Source: Thermococcus barophilus MP
Lineage (GTDB): Archaea > Methanobacteriota_B > Thermococci > Thermococcales > Thermococcaceae
Length of the DNA stretch: 64,000 nt
Direction: 5' to 3'
Assembly (NCBI RefSeq): GCF_000151105.2
Contig: NC_014804.1
Coordinates: 930,001-994,000 of the forward strand
Below are positions 27,457 through 36,883 of this stretch, piece by piece (the stretch's first letter is position 1; each line of letters starts with the position of its first letter). The notes under the pieces were generated by a model. That model was not told the origin of the DNA. It made no database searches and was given only the letters and a program-made list of their open reading frames with translations. The position numbers and the translations under genes were made by a program.

Positions 27457-28485
27457 TCATTTCTTTCTCATGAACCAGCTCTCCAAAGTTGACTGTTTTC
27501 CGGCTCTTATTGCTTTCTTCAGCCTTTCGAGACCGTTCTTTACTCTTTCCTCGCTGAAATCGTGCTCATCACATAAGAACTTTAAAATGCCTTCTTCATC
27601 TGGCATCTTCCAGACGAGCTTGTAATCATCCGTAACAGGGGGATTTAGGAAGAACTCCTTGATTGCATATAAATCAACGTCGCTCATCTTCTGATACTTC
27701 TTTAGGGGATCTTTTGAATATCTGACAATCTCCAGAGCTTTCTTTGGACCAACTCCCTTAATGCCACCTGGATTATAATCCGTTCCAACCAGAATAGCAA
27801 GTTCTATGAGCTTTTCCCTGTCAATTTTCAGTTCTTTTAGAACTTCTTCCAAAACAATTAGCTCTGGCTTTACTTCAACATAAACATCTTTTCCGGGAAG
27901 CTTTCTTCTGCCCGTTATTGTCAAATTCCTAACAAGCCTTGGTGCTCCAAACAAAAGTGAGTCATAGTCCTGAGAAGCTGAAGCCCAGACTTTACCCTTT
28001 GATGCCATATAAGCCGCTTGAGCCTCACCTTCACTCGGAGCCTGCACCCATGGAATGCCCATAAGCTCTAACAATTTTTTAGCATCCTCTATCAGCTGCT
28101 CATTCACCCTTGAAGCTCTCTGGGCATATTTCTTTGCCTCCTCCAGATCACCTCTTGCTAAAGCCTCCTGCCACTTTTCCTCAGCTTCTTCCCTTGCTTC
28201 CGCTCTTTTTTCAAGCTCCTTCTTCTTGAATTCTGGCGGCTTTCCATCAAAGACATAAGCTGGCTTTATTCCTGCTTCCATGAGGTTTATCGTCCTGTAG
28301 AACAGCCCAGAAAGATGTGAAGTTATCCTCCCCTTAGAGTCCATGAGAGGTGTTCCATCTCTTTGTCTGATAATGGAGAGGAACTGATAAATTGCATTTA
28401 AAGCATCAATGGCTATCTTCCTTCCGTTTAGATTTTCAATCTCAATTTCTTTTCTTGGAACAAGCTCACCTATCTGAACTCCCAT
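27457..28485 (-). CDS. fen1: Flap endonuclease 1
   Basis: 342 residues from ATG 28485. [24 protein letters not shown] (catalytic aspartate), [10 protein letters not shown] and [14 protein letters not shown] (helix-hairpin-helix) are FEN1 hallmarks, and the C-terminal QSTLESWF is a PCNA-binding box. It removes 5' flaps during Okazaki-fragment maturation and repair. The ATG overlaps the TGA of the upstream psiE gene (TGATG), so translation should be coupled. ggtgagga precedes it. Confidence 0.97.
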   Translation of the reverse strand: MGVQIGELVPRKEIEIENLNGRKIAIDALNAIYQFLSIIRQRDGTPLMDSKGRITSHLSGLFYRTINLMEAGIKPAYVFDGKPPEFKKKELEKRAEAREEAEEKWQEALARGDLEEAKKYAQRASRVNEQLIEDAKKLLELMGIPWVQAPSEGEAQAAYMASKGKVWASASQDYDSLLFGAPRLVRNLTITGRRKLPGKDVYVEVKPELIVLEEVLKELKIDREKLIELAILVGTDYNPGGIKGVGPKKALEIVRYSKDPLKKYQKMSDVDLYAIKEFFLNPPVTDDYKLVWKMPDEEGILKFLCDEHDFSEERVKNGLERLKKAIRAGKQSTLESWFMRKK

Positions 28486-28910
28486 CACTCCTCACCTATC
28501 TTAATGTATAGATATCCTAACACAAATATAAGGCCTGCGATTGCAAAGAGCTTTATGGCATCCAGCTCTCTAAAATCGGAAGCAACAACAAGCTTTTGAA
28601 TGAGAGCAACTATTCCAACTTCCAATATGTGGGTCAGGCTAACTCGGTGCTGTCTTAAGTAGATTATCAGAATTCTATAGGTTTCTATGAGGATTATCGT
28701 AACGAGGACATTTGCAATCAACAGCTTAGGCTCGGCAACTTTGTATGTGAGCTTGAAGTTCAAATAAATGGAGTACATGGTAAGATATAGTATGAAAAAC
28801 AAGAATACCATAACCACCATATCAAAGCATATCTCAAGGGTCTTTCTGAAGGCTTTGTGAACCTGAGTATATTGGGCGACTTTCTCTTCTTCCATCTTTG
28901 CCATTTTCAT
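28485..28910 (-). CDS. PsiE-family membrane protein
   Basis: 141 residues (138-139 if one of the later ATG codons is used). Four hydrophobic segments with [16 protein letters not shown] between segments two and three match the phosphate-starvation-inducible PsiE family, of unknown biochemical role. Start is unclear: ATG 28910, 28904 and 28895 are all possible, and the first overlaps the D box of the predicted C/D RNA. Its stop overlaps the fen1 start. Confidence 0.82.
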   Translation of the reverse strand: MKMAKMEEEKVAQYTQVHKAFRKTLEICFDMVVMVFLFFILYLTMYSIYLNFKLTYKVAEPKLLIANVLVTIILIETYRILIIYLRQHRVSLTHILEVGIVALIQKLVVASDFRELDAIKLFAIAGLIFVLGYLYIKIGEE

Positions 28911-28966
28911 CAGCCTACCGGTGTGCTCATCACCCCTCAGATGAGGGGAAGGATCATCATCACTTT
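28907..28966 (-). ncRNA. C/D box guide RNA overlapping the start of the psiE-like gene
   Basis: On the minus strand the order is C box gtgatga (28957-28963), a 16-base guide (28941-28956), D' box ctga (28937-28940), a 3-base spacer, C' box gtgatga (28927-28933), a 13-base guide (28914-28926) and D box ctga (28910-28913). Box sequences are all perfect and spacing fits archaeal sRNAs that direct 2'-O-methylation by fibrillarin, Nop5 and L7Ae. The base paired with the fifth guide base before each D box would be methylated. Targets were not identified. The D' region also forms a short inverted repeat (28933-28948). Confidence 0.82.
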
Positions 28967-29133
28967 TATTTTCTGTCTTTGACTTTAAAATCTTCTCCTC
29001 TTATTATCCAACAATCGTTCAAAACCATTAGTTCTTTTAACGAACGCCGATACACAAGTCGGCAAATCAATAAGAGAAAAGTTATAACTGATTTTTCAGA
29101 TTAACCTTTGTAAAGTTTATTGGGGTGAAGGAA

Positions 29134-30522
29134 ATGAGTATTGAGGCACTATTCAAGCCAAAGAGCGTTGCCGTCATTGGAGCTTCTGGAAAGCCAGGAA
29201 AGATAGGCTATGCAATCATGAAGAACCTCATCGAGTACGGTTACGAAGGGAAAATCTATGCAGTTAACATCAAAGGGGGAGAAATTGAGATAAGCGGGAG
29301 AAAGTTCAAGGTCTACAAGAGTATTCTTGATGTTCCCGATGAGGTTGATATGGCAGTTATCGTTGTTCCTGCCAAGTTTGTTCCACAGGTTGTCGAGGAA
29401 TGTGGAAAGAAAGGGGTTAAAGTATTACCAATCATAAGCTCAGGATTTGGTGAACTTGGGCCAGAAGGCAAGAAAGTCGAAGAACAGCTTGTAGAGACAG
29501 CTCATAAGTATGGAATGAGGATTCTCGGTCCAAACATTTTTGGTGTCGTTTACACACCAGCAAAGCTCAACGCAACCTTCGGTCCAACAGATGTCATGCC
29601 AGGCAGCTTAGCGTTAATCAGCCAGAGCGGTGCTCTCGGTATAGCCCTTATGGGATGGACAATTCTTGAGAAAGTTGGTCTCTCAGCAGTTGTCAGTATT
29701 GGAAACAAGAGCGATATTGACGATGCTGACCTCTTGGAGTACTTTAAGGATGATGAAAACACAAAGGCAATCCTCATCTACATGGAAGGCGTCAAAGACG
29801 GTAGGAAGTTCATGAAGGCTGCAAAAGAGGTCAGCATGAAAAAGCCAATTATAGTCATCAAGGCTGGAAGAAGTGAGAGAGGTGCAAAGGCGGCAGCATC
29901 ACACACTGGTTCATTGGCAGGTGCTGATAGCATTTACACCGCAGCATTCAAGCAGAGTGGTGTTCTGAGAGCATTAACAATTGGCGAAGCTTTCGACTGG
30001 GCAAGAACACTCAGCAACTTACCAGAACCACCAGGGGAGAATGTCGTCATCATCACGAACGGCGGTGGAATTGGAGTCATGGCAACAGATGCAGCCGAAG
30101 AGGAAGGATTAAAGCTCTACGACAACCTTGAGGAGCTTAAGGTCTTTGCAAATCACATGCCACCATTCGGAAGCTACAAGAACCCGGTTGACTTGACCGG
30201 TATGGCAGATGCAAAGGCTTATGAAGGTGCTGTTAGAGATGCTTTAGCTCATCCAGAGATGCATGCAATAGCTGTTCTCTACTGTCAGACCGCTGTTTTA
30301 GATCCAAGAGATTTAGCAAGAATAGTAATTGATGAGTACGAAAAGAGCGGAAAGAAGAAGCCAATAGTTGTTGCAATCGTGGGTGGAATTGAGGCAAAGG
30401 AAGCAATTGACATTCTCAACGAGAACGGAATCCCGGCATATCCAGAACCGGAGAGGGCCATCAAGTCATTAGCCGCTCTGTACAGATGGAGCAGATGGAA
30501 GGCAAGCAAGAGGAAAGAGTGA
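29134..30522 (+). CDS. acdA: ADP-forming acetyl-CoA synthetase, alpha subunit
   Basis: 462 residues from ATG 29134 with ggggtgaag upstream. VAVIGASGKPGKIGYAIM is the CoA-binding Rossmann loop, and SHTGSLAG carries the phosphorylated active-site histidine (about residue 255). The enzyme converts acetyl-CoA, ADP and phosphate to acetate, CoA and ATP, the main substrate-level ATP step of sugar and peptide fermentation in Thermococcales. The beta subunit is not in the window. Nested inverted repeats lie upstream. Confidence 0.96.
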   Translation: MSIEALFKPKSVAVIGASGKPGKIGYAIMKNLIEYGYEGKIYAVNIKGGEIEISGRKFKVYKSILDVPDEVDMAVIVVPAKFVPQVVEECGKKGVKVLPIISSGFGELGPEGKKVEEQLVETAHKYGMRILGPNIFGVVYTPAKLNATFGPTDVMPGSLALISQSGALGIALMGWTILEKVGLSAVVSIGNKSDIDDADLLEYFKDDENTKAILIYMEGVKDGRKFMKAAKEVSMKKPIIVIKAGRSERGAKAAASHTGSLAGADSIYTAAFKQSGVLRALTIGEAFDWARTLSNLPEPPGENVVIITNGGGIGVMATDAAEEEGLKLYDNLEELKVFANHMPPFGSYKNPVDLTGMADAKAYEGAVRDALAHPEMHAIAVLYCQTAVLDPRDLARIVIDEYEKSGKKKPIVVAIVGGIEAKEAIDILNENGIPAYPEPERAIKSLAALYRWSRWKASKRKE

Positions 30523-30658
30523 TTTCCTTTTTCTTACTTCCTGTTTTCTGCTTCTCAGATATCCGATCAATATTCTTTTTGTTTATCCTTTTGGGACTTT
30601 AATTTTGACATAAAGTTTTAATAGGATAACGAACATATGTTGTATGGGGAATCAATAA

Positions 30659-31699
30659 ATGGGTAGAGCTCTCAAAGCTCTATCTATCCTTGCAGCTTTT
30701 GCGGCTGTCTCATTCCTCCTCTTAAAGCCTAACAACATATACCTCGAGGTGTACTACCCCGGAAGTTTAGAATACCTCGGCTACAAACACGGATCTTTTG
30801 AATTCGAGTTAGTAGAGAGAAGTGATGAGATTAATATAATAACAGTTAAGGATAGGATATGGACACTCATAGATGAAGACTTGAAAAATAATCCAATGTA
30901 TGTGAGAGTTAATGGAGATAAATTTAGAGCTGTTCTTCGCTTCTGGCATGAGTTACCGATAAAGGGAGAAGATTTGATTTACATTGCATCTCCATACAAC
31001 TTCACAGAGCTTGCGGTTGTTCATCTTCCTGAAAATTACACTCTCAAAGGCTGGGAATTCGAGAAAGGAGCATTAATCCTTGAGATTGAACCGGCAGATA
31101 GAAATGAAGGAAGAGTCATTATACACAATGAAAAACTTAGAGAAGTACAGGCAAAAATAAAGTACCAGTACGCTCCAGTATTCTACACATACAGGGGTAG
31201 AATAATCGCGAGAGGAGAAGTTCACGAAAGAGTCCCGGGAGTTCCTCTTTACATATATCCCGGAGAAATAACACAAGGAATTTTCCCTCAACATGACCTT
31301 TATGATTTAATAAACGTTAAAAACATCCTTCTGAGCCACTATGAGGTCAGATTAAAGCAAAATGAAACGATAACAGTTGAAGGAAGAATTCTCCCTGCTC
31401 CATGGAAGTTTAACTATACAAGAGGCGTAAATGCCGGCAAAGTAAGGCTTGAAGCTTATTGTGGACCGGATAGAGAAGAGTGGGAGTGGTCGTACTTAAG
31501 GAGAAGCCTTTATGAACCAGAAGGTCTGAAAATCCAGATTACACCAGAAGTATTCGAAATTCCAGTTAATGGAAGTGCAGAGTTTAAAGTTCAAATAACA
31601 GCAGAGAAGGATTCTTTGTTCTGCCCGCTCTTCATAATAGCCTTTGCAGATGAAGGCTGGAAGAGCTGGGAAAGGGTTAGGATTATAGTTGGGGGGTAA
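30659..31699 (+). CDS. Exported or membrane-anchored hypothetical protein
   Basis: 346 residues. One N-terminal hydrophobic segment (about residues 6-22) acts as signal or anchor; the rest is extracellular-looking beta-rich sequence with glycosylation-type NFT, NYT and NGS sites. Its last 100 residues (LKIQITPEVFEIPVNGSAEF) resemble immunoglobulin-like strands. The following gene starts three bases after its stop, so the two form an operon. No family recognised. Confidence 0.68.
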   Translation: MGRALKALSILAAFAAVSFLLLKPNNIYLEVYYPGSLEYLGYKHGSFEFELVERSDEINIITVKDRIWTLIDEDLKNNPMYVRVNGDKFRAVLRFWHELPIKGEDLIYIASPYNFTELAVVHLPENYTLKGWEFEKGALILEIEPADRNEGRVIIHNEKLREVQAKIKYQYAPVFYTYRGRIIARGEVHERVPGVPLYIYPGEITQGIFPQHDLYDLINVKNILLSHYEVRLKQNETITVEGRILPAPWKFNYTRGVNAGKVRLEAYCGPDREEWEWSYLRRSLYEPEGLKIQITPEVFEIPVNGSAEFKVQITAEKDSLFCPLFIIAFADEGWKSWERVRIIVGG

Positions 31700-31702
31700 A
31701 TA

Positions 31703-32140
31703 ATGAACTGGGAAAAGACTTTAAGAGATTATGAAAGGACAAATCGGAGAATAGGACGAATTTTTATTTTACTGGGAATTGTAATTGCCGTATTTGGAAT
31801 TATAAACGTCTACCTGAATTTTGAGTACCTCTGCATTCAAGCGTTTGGGACGGTGTATCCAAACACCAGCAGTGCTTTAGCTTTTACAGCATTTCTGCTT
31901 CCCTATCTTTTTACAGGCACTGGGCTTGGATTGTTAGGAATAACAATTGAGAGAAAACTGAATTTAAAGAATGCAGAAGTTCCTTTAGTTGTGTTGATAC
32001 TTCTCCCCATAATGTATTCCACGACAAAATTTCTGCTGAGCTCTCTAATGGAAACATACTACTCCCCAATTAGTATGATTGAAAGCGTTCTGATCAGTGT
32101 GTTTTTGATTGCTGGATATTTGTTCACAAAAAAGATGTAA
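31703..32140 (+). CDS. Four-helix membrane protein
   Basis: 145 residues with four hydrophobic segments (about 18-38, 55-78, 91-112 and 121-141). It starts three bases after the previous stop behind ggggggt, so it is co-translated with the exported protein. Function unknown. The pair may form a membrane complex. Confidence 0.66.
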   Translation: MNWEKTLRDYERTNRRIGRIFILLGIVIAVFGIINVYLNFEYLCIQAFGTVYPNTSSALAFTAFLLPYLFTGTGLGLLGITIERKLNLKNAEVPLVVLILLPIMYSTTKFLLSSLMETYYSPISMIESVLISVFLIAGYLFTKKM

Positions 32141-32164
32141 GTTAAAAACTGACTAATCCAGAGG

Positions 32165-34120
32165 TTATTGTTTCTCCCTCATAACTTCCCTAAAAACCAG
32201 AAGTGCAAGGAACAAAGCAAGCACAACTTCAAACCCAAAAACCCTTTGAAGTTCTGAAGCTCTCGTTATGGCTACCGTTGTGGTATATGTCCTTCTTGAA
32301 CGGTCAAGCTTAAGGACAAGAACTTCATTCTCCTTGAGGCTCACTCTAAGAGCTCTCCCGTAAAGTTCTATCTCATGCTCCCCTGCACTTAATGGCAGCA
32401 TAAAGATGTTTCGCAAAGGTTTACCATCAATGGCCACTTCTGTTATATTACAGGGAAGCATCAGGTATCCAATTGGGTTTTTCAGGATAGAGGTGTTGAT
32501 AAAGATCATGGTGGTCTCATTTTCTTTTATTCTGACCCCATAATACAGCTCTCCGAAATAAGACATCCTGCCAAGACATCCGAAGCAGTAAAAAGTTATG
32601 TTGTAATTTCCGGGGGGAAGATAAAACTCACCCGGACCTTTCCCCAAAGACTTGTTGTCTGTTTTCAGCCAAGCCTCTACAGCTGAAGAAACATTCAGAA
32701 CACCGGCGGCGAACTTAAAAGTTATGTTCATGTCATAATCATTAACATCAATGACTTTGCTCTTCATTTTTCCAAAAGCTACAACCGTTATGTTATGCCT
32801 GCCCCTTTCAAGTCCCGTCCTTAGGGGAGTTTCTCCTGCAAACTTTCCATCAATATACACCTTTCCTTCGAGATTTGAAGTGATGTTTATATAACCTCCA
32901 GGAGCTTTCTTCAGGAGCACAACACGGTAATCCGGAATATAAGCAAAGTCCCTGGTTGGAGTGTCCAGCCTCTCTTGGAGATAGCCTATTGTTATGACAA
33001 CCAGATTTCCCCTGAAAAATCCAGCAAATCCAACTGGGCCGGGAAATTCAATCAGTTCACTTCTGTTATCTTTTAACAGCAGTACAAACCCGTAAGGCTT
33101 CTCTATCGGAAATCCAACACTTGGAGAACCCCCATAAACTAAAACTGTGCCATTATACACTTGGGCTCCGAAGATCTGTCCTTTTCCAACGCTTATGCTT
33201 AAATTTTTTATAAGCCTACCATCGTTTGAATAGACTTCGACTCTATCATTCCAGACCATGATTATCCCTTTTTCCGTTATCTCATAGCTTGTTGGACTTG
33301 CACCCAGCAGATTAATCCTCGAAATCCTCAAATTGGCCAAAAGGTTTCCGTTCAAATCAAAAATCATGAGCACATCATTTGTCCAGTCCGACACATATAT
33401 TCTGTTTGAGACTGCATGAACCCTTATGTAAGGCTTACCAAAATCCTTAATCCACCTTAGAGTCCCGTTCAGAGAATAGGACATCACCCGTGAGACTGAG
33501 CGGTTTCTCTCCAAGATTATCAGACTGTTTCCAGCACATTCTGCCCCATCAACAAATTCATCAAACCTTAATCTCAGCTCTGAAGAGTTGTCAAAAACAA
33601 CAACCTGCGATCCATTGCCAGCAAATCCATATACGACAAGCTTCCCTGAACATGCAGTAATCCACTGTGCATACCTAAATTCTCTGCTCCACAACAGACT
33701 TCCATTGGTATCAAAAACCTTAACTTTTCCGTTTCGGCTTAAGGTTACCGGATTATTGCCCAGAAATGTAACACCCATTATGTATCTCTCGTGGACGAGT
33801 GTCTTTCTTACGATTCTTTTGGAGAAATTGAAGAGAACAGCGGAATCATAAAAGCTTATGAGCAATAAATCGTCTTTCTTCACAACCCTGGCAATGGAGA
33901 GGAATTTATTTTCGTAAACAACGCCACTCTCATTGAAGATATAAAAACCCGCGATAATGCGGAGAGGTATGAAGTAGTTTCCAACTGCAATTATTTCTGG
34001 CATAATCATGGGAAAGCCGCCCTCGATGCCATCAACTTTCTTTTCCCACATTTCCACATAAACAGCGCCTGCTTGGGATGAGCATACCAGCAACAGCAGG
34101 AGCAAAGCAAGCTTTTTCAT
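32165..34120 (-). CDS. Exported propeller protein with PEGA domain
   Basis: 651 residues from ATG 34120, with aggaggtaac ahead. Signal peptide to about residue 19, then AVYVEMW, then a propeller of about 350 residues with repeats like FDTNGSLLWSREF. Residues about 405-460 hold a PEGA domain (SNLEGKVYIDGKFAGETPL) and a second PEGA-like unit follows. A C-terminal helix (VVLALFLALLVF) anchors it. The upstream protein shares AVYVEMW and PEGA units, so they are likely paralogues acting together at the surface, perhaps binding polysaccharide. Confidence 0.76.
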   Translation of the reverse strand: MKKLALLLLLLVCSSQAGAVYVEMWEKKVDGIEGGFPMIMPEIIAVGNYFIPLRIIAGFYIFNESGVVYENKFLSIARVVKKDDLLLISFYDSAVLFNFSKRIVRKTLVHERYIMGVTFLGNNPVTLSRNGKVKVFDTNGSLLWSREFRYAQWITACSGKLVVYGFAGNGSQVVVFDNSSELRLRFDEFVDGAECAGNSLIILERNRSVSRVMSYSLNGTLRWIKDFGKPYIRVHAVSNRIYVSDWTNDVLMIFDLNGNLLANLRISRINLLGASPTSYEITEKGIIMVWNDRVEVYSNDGRLIKNLSISVGKGQIFGAQVYNGTVLVYGGSPSVGFPIEKPYGFVLLLKDNRSELIEFPGPVGFAGFFRGNLVVITIGYLQERLDTPTRDFAYIPDYRVVLLKKAPGGYINITSNLEGKVYIDGKFAGETPLRTGLERGRHNITVVAFGKMKSKVIDVNDYDMNITFKFAAGVLNVSSAVEAWLKTDNKSLGKGPGEFYLPPGNYNITFYCFGCLGRMSYFGELYYGVRIKENETTMIFINTSILKNPIGYLMLPCNITEVAIDGKPLRNIFMLPLSAGEHEIELYGRALRVSLKENEVLVLKLDRSRRTYTTTVAITRASELQRVFGFEVVLALFLALLVFREVMREKQ

Positions 34121-34121
34121 G

Positions 34122-35393
34122 TTACCTCCTCCTGAGAAGTAAATAAATTCCAAGTTCCACTAAAATAACCACAGCAAAAAGTGTAATAAGCTTTGAATAC
34201 ATTCTGTTCTCTTGCGGTTGTGTTTGAGTTAATGTAACTGTCATTGTAGGGTTATCACTTTCAATTTGAATTATGCTCGTGATGTAAGATAACTTTCGTG
34301 TATTCTTACTCTCAGGGGTTCCTATCCCAAGCATCTCTTTCGCGATCTCCAGCCTTGTTGTTTTTCCAGCTTTAACCGCCACCTGAAAGTTCGCTTTTAT
34401 GCCGCTGTATTTCTCGTCAGGGCATCCGATGCAGAAAATCGTAACGGTATGATTGCCAGCTGGAAGCTCTATTCTCTGGCTGGAGTCGCCTATGACTATC
34501 CCATCCACTTTAACCCATGCATGAACCGGCAGGAAAACTTCCAAGTAGCCGGTCTGATACGTGACGTTTAGTGCCGTGGTTTTGTTCTCCTCTATCTCTA
34601 CGCGGTATTCTTTTGGAACTCCAAAGGATACAACCCTAACATCATGTTCTCCAGCAGGCAACGGAACTACAGCGGGAGCCCATCCTTTATCTTTTCCATC
34701 AACAAAAACTTTAGCTTTGACGTTGGACTTTATGGACAAATATCCTCCGGGAACGTCTTTAAAGAAGTAGACTATCCCAACATATGCATAAAATGGTCCC
34801 ATTTCGCCCCACGTTCCGGCGCGGTTGAAATATTCATAGCCCTTTGTCCCAATGAAGATGCCGTTTTTTATCAAAGCAACAGCACCAACCGGATATGGGA
34901 GCGTTATTCTCTGAGTATCTCCATGTTCTGTGGTTATCTCAACATAGCCACTTGGCTGACCGAGCGGCAGTTCAACTATCCCTGAACCCCCATAGCTAAC
35001 TTTCAGATTTGGAGGATTAACGTTTTTGACATTCAAAGTTATTGTAAAATTTGCCCATGTTTCATTACCGTAAAGCACGGAAAGGGTACCATTTCGGTAA
35101 GCAAAGGATATGCTGTTACATTCCTCCTGAGACCTCACACGTATTGGGTTTTGAAGCTGAAATTCAGCCACCAGACCGCTTTCATTGAACACCCACACTT
35201 TATCAAACTCAAAGAGCCTACAGGCAACTGGAAGGGCATAATTACCAAGCAATACAATTTTTGAAACCTCCCTTTCAGGCCATCTTAATCCACTGTTTAA
35301 GTCATAACTCCACATTTCCACATACACGGCACTTGCATAATTTGCAAAGATGACGATCATGAGGAAGAATGCGAGCGCATAACGTTTCTTCAT
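34122..35393 (-). CDS. Exported PEGA-domain protein
   Basis: 423 residues from ATG 35393; the GTG at 35402 is in its GGTG ribosome binding site. Signal peptide then AVYVEMW as in the next gene. PEGA units at about residues 220-275 (SNVKAKVFVDGKDKGWAPA) and 290-345 (VHAWVKVDGIVIGDSSQR) precede a C-terminal anchor. There is no full propeller, so it looks like a shortened version of its partner. Its TAA lies inside the ribosome binding site of the downstream gene, so translation is coupled. Confidence 0.76.
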   Translation of the reverse strand: MKKRYALAFFLMIVIFANYASAVYVEMWSYDLNSGLRWPEREVSKIVLLGNYALPVACRLFEFDKVWVFNESGLVAEFQLQNPIRVRSQEECNSISFAYRNGTLSVLYGNETWANFTITLNVKNVNPPNLKVSYGGSGIVELPLGQPSGYVEITTEHGDTQRITLPYPVGAVALIKNGIFIGTKGYEYFNRAGTWGEMGPFYAYVGIVYFFKDVPGGYLSIKSNVKAKVFVDGKDKGWAPAVVPLPAGEHDVRVVSFGVPKEYRVEIEENKTTALNVTYQTGYLEVFLPVHAWVKVDGIVIGDSSQRIELPAGNHTVTIFCIGCPDEKYSGIKANFQVAVKAGKTTRLEIAKEMLGIGTPESKNTRKLSYITSIIQIESDNPTMTVTLTQTQPQENRMYSKLITLFAVVILVELGIYLLLRRR

Positions 35394-35527
35394 CAGTTTC
35401 ACCCATTATTACTAAGTTCCTGAATTATAATAAACCTTTTGCTCCAAAGTAATAATTGGAAAGTTACAAACAGAAAAAGCGACATAAACTTTTTAATCCC
35501 AAGTAGAGTTTTAACTTTGGTGAGTAA

Positions 35528-36451
35528 ATGAAAAAGGCTGCTGGTGTTATCTTCGTGCTCCTCGGTGCATTCATGCTTTATGCAGATCATATGTACTTCA
35601 GGCCACCATACAGATGTGTCTCCGCCTATGTTTTACCCTTGCCAGTTCTTGAAGTTGGAGTTAAAAACATCACAAATGGAGAAGAAGTTTACACGATTAT
35701 TCTGGCGCTGGGAATCGATTCAAACAAAAGCGAAATCATGGTCCATGATTCAGAGCAGAATTTGAGTGTTCCCTTCATCCGAAAAGGGGAGTTATATTAT
35801 CCTCCCGAACCCCGCTATATTAACAAAATCACAATTAACGAAAATGCCTCCACAATAACGGTTTATTATCTCAATTATTATAACTCAAGCTCAACAAATG
35901 TAGAGAACATTTCGCTGAAGATTTCGCCTTCAGCTTTCACACTCAACACTACCCTAAGAATAAAGCCAACAAAGGATGGCTTTTATCTCAACATTACCCT
36001 GCCAACGGGAAACATAAGCATAAATGGAAATCCAGAGACATTTATCTTCTTTGGCAACAATATTACAGAAGTCCCCATACTCAATGAAATATTTATAGGA
36101 AAAGTTCTTAACGCCACTTTGGCATACGACACCCATGATCCTGTCGTCAGAGAGAAGCTCTGGCTTCTCATGGATATCAAAGTATACAGGGGAGGTTTTG
36201 AATTTCATACTCATGGATTGAATGTTCAAAACATTAAAAGAGTTGAACTCCAAAAAGGCTTTTCATTCAAAAATTTGATACTTTACGACAATTACACGGC
36301 AATTGAAAGAATGTATGACGTTAAGTCAGGCAGATACCAAGAAGAGTGTTATGAATACTTCCCAGGACTTCTCGCTTATGTTGGGGGCTTAGTGACTTTG
36401 CTGGGCATTACACTATTTGCCGATGCCGTGAAACATGGCAAAGTAAATTAA
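35528..36451 (+). CDS. Membrane-anchored hypothetical protein
   Basis: 307 residues. One N-terminal membrane segment (VIFVLLGAFMLYA), a large outside domain rich in glycosylation-type sites (NTTLRIKP, NITLPTGNI), and a C-terminal helix (LLAYVGGLVTLLGITLF). ggtgagta precedes ATG 35528. Its last 39 bases overlap the convergent membrane gene. No family recognised. Confidence 0.66.
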   Translation: MKKAAGVIFVLLGAFMLYADHMYFRPPYRCVSAYVLPLPVLEVGVKNITNGEEVYTIILALGIDSNKSEIMVHDSEQNLSVPFIRKGELYYPPEPRYINKITINENASTITVYYLNYYNSSSTNVENISLKISPSAFTLNTTLRIKPTKDGFYLNITLPTGNISINGNPETFIFFGNNITEVPILNEIFIGKVLNATLAYDTHDPVVREKLWLLMDIKVYRGGFEFHTHGLNVQNIKRVELQKGFSFKNLILYDNYTAIERMYDVKSGRYQEECYEYFPGLLAYVGGLVTLLGITLFADAVKHGKVN

Positions 36452-36883
36452 GGCGGCGTAAACGATACCTGAAAGGAACACTCCAAAGGTAAGCTTTTTC
36501 TTCTCAATTTTTCCGTAATTCACAAAGAGAAACGCTAAAGAGCCAACCAAAAAATTAACTAAAGATAAGCTGCCTCTCCTTGGGAAGAACAGTATTGAAT
36601 CAATCATGATTATGAGAAAGTAAAGCGGAATGAAAAGGAACTGTGTCAGAGCAAATGCCCTGATTATGCTCATCTTGTTCCTTGAAATTAGTGCCGGTAG
36701 CGAGGTCAGGATGGATAATACTATGGATGCCTCAAAGAAAGGCCAAAAGAATTCAAGCACACTAATGCCAAGTTTAATGTTTGTGGCATAATCAAACTCG
36801 TAAAACATTGAAGCAACGCCCAACTGCATCAAAATGCCAGCAATCAAGAAAAAGACATAAAGTCCCTTTTCATCATCCTCCAT
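36413..36883 (-). CDS. Multi-helix membrane protein
   Basis: 156 residues with about five hydrophobic segments. It starts inside the end of the gene at 36873-37391 (11-base overlap) and ends inside the convergent one (39-base overlap), so coding space is used on both strands. No family recognised. The conserved-looking acidic start MEDDEKG supports ATG 36883. Confidence 0.64.
   Translation of the reverse strand: MEDDEKGLYVFFLIAGILMQLGVASMFYEFDYATNIKLGISVLEFFWPFFEASIVLSILTSLPALISRNKMSIIRAFALTQFLFIPLYFLIIMIDSILFFPRRGSLSLVNFLVGSLAFLFVNYGKIEKKKLTFGVFLSGIVYAALIYFAMFHGIGK

Noticed and set aside
28933-28948. Inverted repeat as a rho-independent type terminator
   Set aside because: No T run follows on either strand, and the repeat is explained by the D' box region of the C/D RNA.
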